Below are positions 8,095 through 16,777 of a DNA stretch of 64,000 bases, piece by piece. Each line of letters begins with the position of its first letter. Position 1 is the first letter of the stretch. The position numbers and the translations under genes were made by a program. Location of the stretch: the NCBI RefSeq assembly GCF_051251825.1, contig NZ_JBPOGG010000002.1, forward strand, positions 434,001 to 498,000, written 5' to 3'. Origin of the DNA: Nonlabens sp051251825. GTDB lineage: Bacteria; Bacteroidota; Bacteroidia; Flavobacteriales; Flavobacteriaceae. The notes under the pieces were generated by a model. That model saw only the letters and a list, made by a program, of their open reading frames with translations, ran no database searches and was not told the DNA's origin.

Positions 8095-8655
8095 GTGGAA
8101 GGAATTTTACCCATTATCATTACCGGATTAGCCATTTTGATATTTCAGGTTTGTATGTATTTCTTGATTATTAAAATGTTCTACAAGAAAGTACGAACGG
8201 CAAAAGCTATCGTACGCAATGGTCTTGGAGGAACTAAAGTAGCTACTTCAAAAGGTATTTATATAATTCCATCATTTCATACTTATGAGATTTTGGACTT
8301 GTCTTCAAAAAGTATAAGAGTAAAACTTTTAGATGATAATAACTTGATAACAAGAGACGATCTGAGAATTGATATTAAAGCTTCATTTATGATGCGCATC
8401 AAATATGAATTAGAACAAATTAAACGAGTAAGTGAAACTATAGGAGCTACAAATGCTTCAAATTCAGAACATTTGAAAGAACTATTTTCATCAAAATTTA
8501 TAGAAGCTCTTAAGACAGTGGCAAGAAAATATGAGTTTAAAGAACTATTAGACTCTCGCAGTGCGTTCCGCGATAATGTTATAGACATTATAGGAACAGA
8601 TTTATATGGCTTTATTTTAGAAGATTGCGCCATTGATTATATAGAAAAACAATAA
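8095..8655 (+). CDS. SPFH-only flotillin-like protein (short paralogue)
   Basis: A 186-residue protein with a GTG start. It has an N-terminal TM helix (about 5-27) and an SPFH domain (about 28-180), then stops at DYIEKQ. It aligns by eye along its whole length with the first ~185 residues of the next gene: MFYKKV, GLGGTKVATSKG versus GFGGTKVATDKG, EALKTV, IIGTDLYGF versus IIGTDLNGY, and EDCAID are shared. The coiled-coil tail of flotillins is absent. This looks like a tandem duplication reduced to the membrane anchor plus SPFH head, perhaps capping or regulating flotillin assemblies. The frame is intact, so it is not treated as a pseudogene. Confidence 0.8.
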   Translation: MEGILPIIITGLAILIFQVCMYFLIIKMFYKKVRTAKAIVRNGLGGTKVATSKGIYIIPSFHTYEILDLSSKSIRVKLLDDNNLITRDDLRIDIKASFMMRIKYELEQIKRVSETIGATNASNSEHLKELFSSKFIEALKTVARKYEFKELLDSRSAFRDNVIDIIGTDLYGFILEDCAIDYIEKQ

Positions 8656-8683
8656 ACCAAAAACAATAAACCAAACAACAACT

Positions 8684-10756
8684 ATGGACGGAACATTAGG
8701 AATCATTGTAACAGGAGTAGGTATCTTTCTATTCCTTGTAATTGTTTACTTCGCTATCATCGCGATGTTTTACAAAAAAGTACATCAAGGCCAGGCACTC
8801 GTGCGTACCGGTTTTGGAGGTACTAAAGTCGCGACAGATAAAGGACTTTATGTCGTACCAGTTTTCCACCGTGTGGAGACTATGGATATTTCAGTGAAGA
8901 AAATCCAGATTGAGCGTATGGGCGTAGAAGGTCTTATTTGTAAAGACAACATGAGAGCCGATATAAAAGTCGCGTTTTTCGTTCGTGTGAATAATGAGGT
9001 AGAATACATCAAAAAAGTAGCGCAAACCATAGGTGTCGCTCGTGCTTCTCGTAAGGAAACACTAGAAGATCTATTTGAAGCAAAATTCTCTGAGGCATTA
9101 AAAACCGTAGGTAAGAAGTTTGAATTCATCGATCTTTATGAGGCACGTCGCGAGTTCCGTGATGAGATTGTGGACATTATCGGTACAGACTTAAACGGTT
9201 ATACTTTAGAAGATTGTGCGATTGACTTCCTTGAACAAACAAGTGTTTCTCACTTAAAAGCAGATAATATTCTGGATGCAGAAGGTATCAAGAAGATTAC
9301 TGAATTGACTGCCGCACAAAACATCAAGTCCAACTTGATTACACGTGATGAAGAAAAGACCATCCGCAAGCAAGATGTTGAGGCTCGTGAAGCCATTCTA
9401 GAACTGGACAAGCAACTAGCAGAAAAAGAAGAACAACAAAAACGTGAGATTGCAAACATAAGATCGCGTGAAGATGCAGAGATTCTTAAAGTAGCCGAAG
9501 AAGAACGACTCAAGTCAGAAACGGCACGTATTGCTACCACAGAAAAAGTAAAGGTTGCCGAAGAAAACATGCAACGTCAAATCATCGTAGCAGAGAAAAA
9601 CAAGCAACGTACAGACGCTGTTGAGACAGAACGTGTAGAAAAAGACCGATTACTGGAAATGACCGAAAAAGAGCGCGTGGTAACACTAGCTCAAATCGAG
9701 AAAGAAAAAGTAGTTGAAGTTGAGAAAAAGAACATTCAAGACGTGATAAGAGATCGTGTGATTCTTGAAAAAGGAGTTGTTGAAGAGCAAGAAAATATGA
9801 AAGATATTGAAGCTTTCAAAACTGCTGACCGTTCTAAGCAAGTAGCCATCACAAATGCTGAGGCCAAAGCACAAGACGACTTGATACGTATCACGATTGC
9901 TGCCGAGGCTTCTAAACAAGCCGCAATTCAACAAGCTGAAGAAATTAACATCGAGGCACTTGCTCATAAAGAAGCCAGTATGAAACAAGCCGATGCTCGT
10001 AAGATCCTTGCTGAGGCAACTGCTAAGGAAGAAGCAACGGTAGGACTTTCTGAAGCACAAGTAATGCATGCTAAGGCTGAGGCTAGCGAGCGTCAGGGAA
10101 TTGTAGATGCACTTATCATCCAGAAAAAGGCTGAGGCTGAAGCAAGCGGAATCACTGCAAAAGCTGAAGCAAAACGTCAAGATGGACTTGCTGAGGCAGA
10201 GGTTATCAAAGAAAAAGCCCTTGCAGACGCTGCTGGAATTGAGGAGAAAGCAAACGCTATGAAGAAACTTGATGGTGTAGGTAAAGACCACGAAGAATTC
10301 AAGCTACGTCTAGACAAAGAACTTCAAGTAGATCTTGCACAAATCAACATCCAAAAAGATATCGCAGACGCGCAAGCACAAGTGATAGGAGATGCATTGA
10401 AAGCTGCCAAGATTGACATTGTAGGTGGAGAGACTATGTTCTTTGAACAAATCATCGGTCAGATCACTAAGGCTAAAGGTTATGACAGACTCGTAAATCA
10501 TTCTGAGACCGTAAGCGAAGTAAAAGATGCTATTTTAGGAAGTGATGACGTAAAAGGAAATTTACTTGATAAAGTAAAGGACTTTGCAGACAAGTACAAT
10601 ATCAGTTCTGAGGACATCAAGAACCTCACCATCGCAAATCTTTTGAGCAATCTACAAGGTAAATCTAAGGATGGCGACGAGCAAAACATGTTGAGCAACT
10701 TGATGAATATGGCTAAGGGAATGGGATTGAGCAACAAAAAACTCGGCAACATCTAG
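8684..10756 (+). CDS. Flotillin family protein (YqiK-like)
   Basis: A 690-residue membrane scaffold protein. It has a TM helix (about 4-28), an SPFH domain (about 30-185), a very long Glu/Lys/Ala-rich coiled coil (about 200-590, with AEA repeats such as KKAEAEASGITAKAEAKRQ from about 485), and a C-terminal tail (about 600-690). The length and tail match YqiK-type flotillins, which form membrane microdomains with NfeD/YqiJ partners. It lies directly after a short SPFH paralogue and 117 bases before a RAYT gene, that gap being filled by hairpins. Long ORFs on the opposite strand are artefacts of the Ala/Glu/Lys codon pattern. Confidence 0.92.
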   Translation: MDGTLGIIVTGVGIFLFLVIVYFAIIAMFYKKVHQGQALVRTGFGGTKVATDKGLYVVPVFHRVETMDISVKKIQIERMGVEGLICKDNMRADIKVAFFVRVNNEVEYIKKVAQTIGVARASRKETLEDLFEAKFSEALKTVGKKFEFIDLYEARREFRDEIVDIIGTDLNGYTLEDCAIDFLEQTSVSHLKADNILDAEGIKKITELTAAQNIKSNLITRDEEKTIRKQDVEAREAILELDKQLAEKEEQQKREIANIRSREDAEILKVAEEERLKSETARIATTEKVKVAEENMQRQIIVAEKNKQRTDAVETERVEKDRLLEMTEKERVVTLAQIEKEKVVEVEKKNIQDVIRDRVILEKGVVEEQENMKDIEAFKTADRSKQVAITNAEAKAQDDLIRITIAAEASKQAAIQQAEEINIEALAHKEASMKQADARKILAEATAKEEATVGLSEAQVMHAKAEASERQGIVDALIIQKKAEAEASGITAKAEAKRQDGLAEAEVIKEKALADAAGIEEKANAMKKLDGVGKDHEEFKLRLDKELQVDLAQINIQKDIADAQAQVIGDALKAAKIDIVGGETMFFEQIIGQITKAKGYDRLVNHSETVSEVKDAILGSDDVKGNLLDKVKDFADKYNISSEDIKNLTIANLLSNLQGKSKDGDEQNMLSNLMNMAKGMGLSNKKLGNI

Positions 10757-10765
10757 ATCCAGTAA

Positions 10766-10859
10766 GGGCGGATGCGATCCGCCCAGTACTGTAAAGACGC
10801 ATGCAATGCGTAAACAACACGCATGCGATGCGTCGCAAGGGCGGCGGATCGCATCCGCC
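10766..10859. repeat. Cluster of four REP-like hairpins upstream of the RAYT gene
   Basis: Four inverted repeats, each with a 3-base loop: GGGCGGAT-GCG-ATCCGCCC (10766-10784), ACGCAT-GCA-ATGCGT (10797-10811), ACGCAT-GCG-ATGCGT (10819-10833) and GGCGGAT-CGC-ATCCGCC (10843-10859). They alternate between two stem types, like paired REP elements (BIMEs) around RAYT genes in other bacteria. Confidence 0.9.
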
Positions 10860-10873
10860 ATAGAGTAACAGAT

Positions 10874-11476
10874 ATGAAGCAACACAATCGTAAATCTATA
10901 CGGCTCAAAGGATACGACTACACTCAAGTCGGTAGATACTTTGTGACTATAGTCACTCGAGGAAGGTTGCACCTGTTCGGTAATATAGTAGATGGTAAAA
11001 TGAAGCTGAACGCGTTTGGGAAAATAGCAGCAAACGAATTGGCACATACTTTAAAACTCAGAGATAATGTTTCCTTAGGAGCATTTATGATCATGCCAGA
11101 TCATGTTCACTTTGTTATACATATAGATCAACAGCCAGTACAAAAAGAATACACAGCTGAAGAGTTCGAACGTAGAGCAGGAGCCGTTGCTGGCAAACAT
11201 ATCAATAAACCTGGATCTCTAGGCGCAATTGTTAGAGGATATAAAGGTGCAGTGACGCGACAAGTCCTGGATAAGATAAATGAAAAATCGGATCCACCAG
11301 ACAATCAACTTGCAGAGATCCACAAAGTTCTAAAAAATGCAAAAACCATATGGGTACGCAACTATAATGATGCGATCATAAAGTCTCAAAGACACTATGA
11401 TAATGTAACTAAGTATATCAATGACAATCCTAAAAAGTGGGACGAGCAGCTCAAAGCAAAGCTGAAGCTGGAGTAG
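10874..11476 (+). CDS. REP-associated tyrosine transposase (RAYT, Y1/HUH family)
   Basis: A 200-residue single-strand DNA nuclease of the IS200-like Y1 transposase family. The metal-binding HUH motif is PDHVHF (His77 and His79). The C-terminal signature VRNYNDAII...YINDNPKKW carries the likely catalytic Tyr. RAYTs are usually single-copy, immobile domesticated enzymes that act on nearby REP hairpins; four such hairpins lie directly upstream and three downstream. An in-frame ATG at 10823 falls inside a hairpin and gives an Arg-rich start, so 10874 (MKQHNRKSIRLKGYDY) is preferred. It sits on the coding strand of the flotillin/AAA+ operon. Confidence 0.92.
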   Translation: MKQHNRKSIRLKGYDYTQVGRYFVTIVTRGRLHLFGNIVDGKMKLNAFGKIAANELAHTLKLRDNVSLGAFMIMPDHVHFVIHIDQQPVQKEYTAEEFERRAGAVAGKHINKPGSLGAIVRGYKGAVTRQVLDKINEKSDPPDNQLAEIHKVLKNAKTIWVRNYNDAIIKSQRHYDNVTKYINDNPKKWDEQLKAKLKLE

Positions 11477-11489
11477 CAGTAGCTAGTAA

Positions 11490-11568
11490 GGACGGATCGC
11501 ATCCGTCCACACAAAGTGGAGAGGCGCATGCGATACGCCGACAACCGGAGAGACGCATGCGATGCGTC
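11490..11568. repeat. Cluster of three REP-like hairpins downstream of the RAYT gene
   Basis: GGACGGAT-CGC-ATCCGTCC (11490-11508), an imperfect GGCGCAT-GCG-ATACGCC (11523-11539) and GACGCAT-GCG-ATGCGTC (11552-11568). The same two stem types as upstream of the RAYT gene, filling the gap to the AAA+ gene. Confidence 0.9.
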
Positions 11569-11588
11569 CAAACAGATAGAGAAAACAA

Positions 11589-14500
11589 ATGGCAGAAAAA
11601 AATACAACTAACACCACACAACTAGACTCAGGAACTTACGAGATCATCCAGAGCCGTTTGCTCAAGCAAAAAAATGACTTGCAGCAACGCCTGAGTGCTC
11701 TTAATGAAGAACGTAAAAAAGTCTTCGGTTCGCTGGAGACGCGCCTGATTGCAAACGATCGTGTGAATACAGAAAACAACTGTATCGCTCGTGATATCGT
11801 GACGATTGGCAAGTACAGCATTTTTGGTTATAACGTGCATTTTGGTCTGCGCACTGAGGTCCATTTAGGTGATGTTTTTAGTATCTATGAGTTTGATCGT
11901 GATGGTGTGGATGGTGATGCATTACGCTTTCGCGATCTGCCTGCCGGCAGGCAGGAAGCTGGTAATGGTTTAGATCTCATCACAGATCCTATCTTTCAAA
12001 CCGATTTTGAAAATCTGTACAAATACTATCGCAACACGATTTTTACAAAGTTTGCGATTATGGGGAATTACCTGCACATGGTATTCCAGCTCAGTGATTC
12101 GGTTACTGATATCAAAACTTTCAAATGGTTAATTACCGATGATGGACTGCAATATGTAGATAATCGTAGTGAGCATGAATACCGTTATCCAGCGCAATAT
12201 GGATTCCAATGGAAAGAAGCCGGACGTGATAATCAGCGAGCTGGTGTGCATGGACATGTATCGATATTGGACAAGGTTTTTGTAGAAACTATAGGCGGTG
12301 ATTTAACCATAAAAGTTGAGGATAATACAGATGATGGTCAGGGAATTTACCGCGAAGACGTAGAACACCGCGACCAGACACTTGATGATGGTCAGTATCG
12401 TTATGCCGATTTAGGCAATCTCATCGTTCTGGAAATCAAGCCATTTCAAGAAGAGCCACGTTATTTTGTGTACAATCACAAGATTAAAGAAGTAGAGAAA
12501 ATAGACAGTATTGCACAAGCTGCTGTGTTATTACCAGATGAGCAAGGAATTATTTTCCCGAGTGGCTATTACTTGCAAACTGGAGAATACAATGTATTCC
12601 CAAGCGATGCTGGAAAATTAAAATTCCAGCAAAAAATAGCATCGCCTAACGGTGAAGATCATCTGTACGTATTTTATAATCCTAATCAAGGATTGTATGT
12701 ATTGATGTCTTATAACGTGATAGACCAAACGGTTAAAACACCTATCATTTGTAACGGGTTTACAATCTTGGAACAAGGTGAACTGTGTTATTTCCGTACC
12801 GAAGATGAGCAGACCAAGCATCACATGATGCAAATATGGCAAACTCCTTATTTAAAAGGAAACATCATGCCGTCTGAGCATCAAGATACGATGCTCTATA
12901 AAATAGGAAATAAGGATATTGTAAAGGCGATGGCCGAAGCAAATGAACTATTGACGCTTCTTAACAAAGAAGATAGTTATGGCGGTTTATATGACGATAT
13001 CGCTCGTGCATCTAAAGATATTCTCGATGCTTATTACTGGTTGCCTGAAGAAGAAACCCAACAAATCAACTTACCACTTCTCGAAATCAACAAAGCGTCT
13101 AACGCTGCGATAGACGAGTTTGAGAAAGTCAAGCAAATGCGCAAGCAAGCGGCTGCCGACACTAAAGATATTTCTAAAAAGGCTGATGCGCTTTTCAGCA
13201 AAATAAAAAGCACTTCGTTTAAATCCATTAATGATTTTGTAGAGTTACTTACTCAGCTGCGCAGTTTGCGTGGTGAAGCGATAGGACTTTATGAAATACG
13301 CTATGTAGATACGGATTTTATCAAAGGAATTGAGGAACAAATCGTTGAACAAAACGAGTTAATCTCACGTCGCGCAGTAACTTTCTTACTGGACGATAAA
13401 GCACTAGCACCTTATCACGATGCAGTTGCCGAAAAGCAACAAGCGCTAGACGCTACTAAAAAAGTGATTGAGATTAAGAACCTTGAAAAAGAGGTCAATC
13501 AAATTGCCGAAGATCTAGAACTGCTCATAGAAATAGTTTCTAATTTAGATATTGAGGATACGTCACATTCTACAAAGATTATTGAGAATATCTCATTGAT
13601 ATTTGCGACTATTAATCAGGTGAAAGCTGCGATTAAAAACAAAGTAAAAACCGTAGGTAAAAAAGAAGCCCAAGCTGATTTTGCCGCACAGTTAAAGTTA
13701 ATAGACCAGAGTATTATTAACTATCTGGATATTGCAAACACACCTGAAAAGTGTGATGAATTCCTCACTAAAGTTTCTATACAACTAGAAGAGCTAGAAG
13801 GAAAGTTTGCTGATTATGACGAGTATATTACTGAGATTATAGGCAAACGTGAAGAAGTTTATGCTGCCTTTGACAATCGTAAAAATAGCCTAGTAGAAGC
13901 GCGAAATAAAAAAGCGATTTCTTATCAAAACGCGGCAGAACGTATTATTAAAGGTGTTCAAAAACGAGCTCAATCTTTAGAAAGTGTAACAGAAATCAAT
14001 GGTTATTTTGCCAGTGATTTGATGATTAATAAGGTGCGCGATATCGTGGCACAATTAAAAGAGCTGGACGACGCTGGAAAAGCCGAAGCTATTGAAACCG
14101 CTCTTAAAGTAGCTCGTGAAGATGCTCTGAGAAAGCTCAAGGATAAAAATGAGCTTTATGAAGATGGCGATAGTATCATTAAGTTGGGGAAACATAAATT
14201 TGGTGTTAATAAACAACAACTGGATCTTACCATTGTCTTCAAGGATAATGCGCTGTTCTACCACTTAACAGGAACCGATTTCTATCAAGAATTACATAAC
14301 GAGATCCTAACGCAGTCCAAAGGAATCTGGAATCAAGAATTGGTTTCAGAGAACAAACAAGTTTATCGTGCGGCATACCTCGCCTACTCTATTTTCAAAA
14401 CTGGAGATAAAGAAGCCTTGAGAATAATGAGCCCAGCAGATTTGCTTATTCATGTGCAAGAAATCGCTAGTGGTAACTATTCTGGCGGTTATGTAAAAGG

Positions 14501-16580
14501 AGTTCACGACCATGATGCTGCTCAAATTTTGGGCGTTTTATTGCACAAAGATCACGATTTAGGATTACTAACTTATGCGCCTCATGTACGTGCTCAAGCA
14601 CAGTTTTTTTGGAATAATCTGGAAGATAAAAGACGCATCAACCTCAACCGTATTTTGAAAAGTGCTGGTGAGGTACTATCCGTTTTTCCAGACAGTAAAG
14701 AATATGACTTTATTGTTGAGGAACTGGCAAATGAGATCTATAATCGCAATGTCACGCTGAGCTTGTCGAAGCGCAGTGTTGATAGTTCTGAGTCTGTTAC
14801 AAACACCGACTTCGACAAGCTCAGTCTGACAAATGGAAATGAATATCAAATCGCAAGTTATTTATTTAATGAGCTCAAGGATAACAATCATTTTACGGTA
14901 AGCACGAGCGCTATTCAGTTGAAAGAAGCATTTGAGAAGAAAATAAAAGCTCAAAATGCCGATTTGAAATTCAAGAAAAGCCTTGAAGCTTGTGAAGACG
15001 AGATCTCTAAAGTGGAACTGGTGAGGCATTGGATTGCTGCTTTCGCGAAAGCGCACTTCGACAAGCTCAGTGTGACAGAACGAAATTGGTTACCCTACAT
15101 AGACGAATGCGTAGCAAAAATACTCTACGGAGAGTTAACTGCTGACAAAACCGTTGCTGTTTCACCAACTGAAAAAATAAGTAATTTAAAAGGTGCTCAT
15201 CAAACGATTGAAGAAGGAGTTTTTGAATTCAATTACCATGAATTTGTAACTACTCTGGAACATTTTACTACGATCAAAGTTCCAGCTTATGATGCTTTTA
15301 GAAAAGCAAAACACGAGGTAACTGAAGAATTAAAAGAAGCCTTACGACTGGAAGAATTTAAGCCACGAGTGTTGAGTTCGTTTGTGCGTAATAAATTAAT
15401 TGACCAAGTATATTTCCCATTGATAGGAGATAATCTTGCCAAACAATTAGGAACCGTAGGTGATACCAAACGTACGGACCGCATGGGATTATTGCTATTA
15501 ATATCGCCTCCAGGTTATGGTAAAACCACCTTAATGGAGTACATGGCAAACAGATTGGGATTGATTTTTATGAAAATAAACGGTCCAGCGATAGGTCACG
15601 ATATCACATCAGTAGATCCAGAAGCGGCGTCTAACGCAGCAACTAGAGAAGAACTTAAGAAATTAAACCTTGCTTTTGAAATGGGTGATAATGTGATGTT
15701 ATATTTAGATGATATCCAACATTGTAATCCTGAGTTTTTACAAAAATTCATAAGTCTTTCTGATGGAACGCGTAAGATTGAAGGAGTTTATAATGGAAAA
15801 CCGAAGACTTATGACTTGCGTAGTAAGAAGTTTTGTGTGATTATGGCCGGTAATCCATATACTGAAAGTGGTGATAAATTCCAGATCCCAGACATGCTAG
15901 CTAACCGTGCAGACATTTATAATCTAGGAGATATAATAGGAGATACGGCTCATTTATTTGAGTTTAGTCTGGTAGAAAATGCACTGACTAGCAATCCAGT
16001 ATTGCAACAGTTGAGTAATAAACATTTTGATGATGTTTATGCGCTGATTGACCGAGTTCAAAATGGAGCGAGCGATAACGAATTAAAAGGAAATCACAGC
16101 AATCAAGAAATAGCCGATTATATTGCAGTACTTGAAAAGGTTTTGAAAATACGTGATACAGTTCTTAAAGTAAATGAAACCTACATCGCCAGTGCAGGAA
16201 TGGAAGATGCCTATCGTACTGAACCTAGTTTTAAATTGCAAGGTTCTTATCGTGATATGAATAAATTGGTTGCCAAAGTAGTTCCTATTATGGATGATAA
16301 AGAATTACAAACACTACTATTGTCACACTATGAAAGTGAATCACAAACTCTAACCAGCGCTGCCGAAGCCAATCTTTTAAAATACAAAGAACTCGTAAAG
16401 ACCATCACTCCTGAGGAACAAAAACGATGGGAAGACATCAAAGTGATTTTTGCAAAAAACAACAAACTCAACGGCCTAGGCGGACAGAATCAAATGTCTC
16501 AAGTATTGAGTCAGATGATGGATTTTACCGAAAATCTAGAAGGAATTAAAGAGGTGTTGCGGAAAGGGTTGTCGAAGTAG
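11589..16580 (+). CDS. Giant DUF3686-type AAA+ ATPase (DNA-repair-ATPase-like)
   Basis: A 1663-residue protein. The N-terminus (about residues 10-450) matches DUF3686 of proteins annotated as ATPases involved in DNA repair; then comes an Ala/Glu/Lys-rich coiled-coil middle (about 480-860), and a C-terminal AAA+ module with Walker A PPGYGKTT (Lys1312) and Walker B LYLDDIQH (Asp1374-Asp1375), followed by MAGNPYTESGDKF and NRADIYNLGDI. The DNA-repair label is historical; its place after PspA, NfeD and flotillin genes argues for remodelling a membrane-linked assembly. Dispersed repeats sit in frame in three areas: 11924-11959, 14751-14830 and 15039-15076. The start follows the REP cluster. Confidence 0.88.
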   Translation: MAEKNTTNTTQLDSGTYEIIQSRLLKQKNDLQQRLSALNEERKKVFGSLETRLIANDRVNTENNCIARDIVTIGKYSIFGYNVHFGLRTEVHLGDVFSIYEFDRDGVDGDALRFRDLPAGRQEAGNGLDLITDPIFQTDFENLYKYYRNTIFTKFAIMGNYLHMVFQLSDSVTDIKTFKWLITDDGLQYVDNRSEHEYRYPAQYGFQWKEAGRDNQRAGVHGHVSILDKVFVETIGGDLTIKVEDNTDDGQGIYREDVEHRDQTLDDGQYRYADLGNLIVLEIKPFQEEPRYFVYNHKIKEVEKIDSIAQAAVLLPDEQGIIFPSGYYLQTGEYNVFPSDAGKLKFQQKIASPNGEDHLYVFYNPNQGLYVLMSYNVIDQTVKTPIICNGFTILEQGELCYFRTEDEQTKHHMMQIWQTPYLKGNIMPSEHQDTMLYKIGNKDIVKAMAEANELLTLLNKEDSYGGLYDDIARASKDILDAYYWLPEEETQQINLPLLEINKASNAAIDEFEKVKQMRKQAAADTKDISKKADALFSKIKSTSFKSINDFVELLTQLRSLRGEAIGLYEIRYVDTDFIKGIEEQIVEQNELISRRAVTFLLDDKALAPYHDAVAEKQQALDATKKVIEIKNLEKEVNQIAEDLELLIEIVSNLDIEDTSHSTKIIENISLIFATINQVKAAIKNKVKTVGKKEAQADFAAQLKLIDQSIINYLDIANTPEKCDEFLTKVSIQLEELEGKFADYDEYITEIIGKREEVYAAFDNRKNSLVEARNKKAISYQNAAERIIKGVQKRAQSLESVTEINGYFASDLMINKVRDIVAQLKELDDAGKAEAIETALKVAREDALRKLKDKNELYEDGDSIIKLGKHKFGVNKQQLDLTIVFKDNALFYHLTGTDFYQELHNEILTQSKGIWNQELVSENKQVYRAAYLAYSIFKTGDKEALRIMSPADLLIHVQEIASGNYSGGYVKGVHDHDAAQILGVLLHKDHDLGLLTYAPHVRAQAQFFWNNLEDKRRINLNRILKSAGEVLSVFPDSKEYDFIVEELANEIYNRNVTLSLSKRSVDSSESVTNTDFDKLSLTNGNEYQIASYLFNELKDNNHFTVSTSAIQLKEAFEKKIKAQNADLKFKKSLEACEDEISKVELVRHWIAAFAKAHFDKLSVTERNWLPYIDECVAKILYGELTADKTVAVSPTEKISNLKGAHQTIEEGVFEFNYHEFVTTLEHFTTIKVPAYDAFRKAKHEVTEELKEALRLEEFKPRVLSSFVRNKLIDQVYFPLIGDNLAKQLGTVGDTKRTDRMGLLLLISPPGYGKTTLMEYMANRLGLIFMKINGPAIGHDITSVDPEAASNAATREELKKLNLAFEMGDNVMLYLDDIQHCNPEFLQKFISLSDGTRKIEGVYNGKPKTYDLRSKKFCVIMAGNPYTESGDKFQIPDMLANRADIYNLGDIIGDTAHLFEFSLVENALTSNPVLQQLSNKHFDDVYALIDRVQNGASDNELKGNHSNQEIADYIAVLEKVLKIRDTVLKVNETYIASAGMEDAYRTEPSFKLQGSYRDMNKLVAKVVPIMDDKELQTLLLSHYESESQTLTSAAEANLLKYKELVKTITPEEQKRWEDIKVIFAKNNKLNGLGGQNQMSQVLSQMMDFTENLEGIKEVLRKGLSK
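11924..11959. repeat. Palindrome half plus nested CTGCCTGCCGGCAGGCAG, in frame
   Basis: ACGCTTTCGCGA (11924-11935) is followed by 20 bases containing the perfect palindrome CTGCCTGCCGGCAGGCAG (11937-11954), then AAGC. Removing 11936-11955 restores an exact GCTTTCGCGAAAGC. The stretch is read in frame as LRFRDLPAGRQEAG within the AAA+ protein. Confidence 0.85.
14751..14830. repeat. Inverted pair of the CTTCGACAAGCTCAG repeat inside the AAA+ gene
   Basis: CTGAGCTTGTCGAAG (14757-14771) and its exact reverse complement CTTCGACAAGCTCAG (14810-14824) face each other across 38 bases. Both are in frame, giving TLSLSKRS and DFDKLSLT, in a part of the protein with no recognised domain. Confidence 0.9.
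15039..15076. repeat. Exact palindrome GCTTTCGCGAAAGC joined to a third CTTCGACAAGCTCAG copy
   Basis: GCTTTCGCGAAAGC at 15039-15052 is followed after three bases by CTTCGACAAGCTCAG (15056-15070) and TGTGAC. Both are in frame in the AAA+ protein, giving AFAKAHFDKLSVTE. Confidence 0.92.
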
Positions 16581-16777
16581 ACACTGTTGGTTTTTCTAAC
16601 ATTTTAACACCGCAGCTACTTAATTGACATTGTAAAAACTTTAAAATCATCGTACAACTCAATATAATTGACCTAATTGTTAAAGTACTGGTTATAAAAC
16701 GTTAAAGGCAATAATTAATGTACTTTTGGCGTTCTTATTGTTTATATTATAGTTGAACTCAAAATTTAAATAACTTT

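Noticed and set aside
9686..10291. A 201-codon ORF on the minus strand opposite the flotillin gene
   Set aside because: It mirrors the Ala/Glu/Lys codon pattern of the coiled coil, giving a Phe/Leu/Cys/Ser-rich string with no domain; the plus-strand flotillin is clear.
10823..10873. Upstream ATG for the RAYT gene
   Set aside because: It falls inside a REP hairpin and adds an Arg-rich stretch not seen in the family; ATG at 10874 gives the usual start.
10874..11476. Active IS200/IS605 insertion sequence
   Set aside because: No TnpB, no defined left and right ends, and the C-terminal signature is that of RAYTs, which are mostly immobile.
10766..11568. CRISPR-like array of short palindromes
   Set aside because: Units differ in sequence, there are no equal-length spacers and no cas genes; they are REP-type hairpins.
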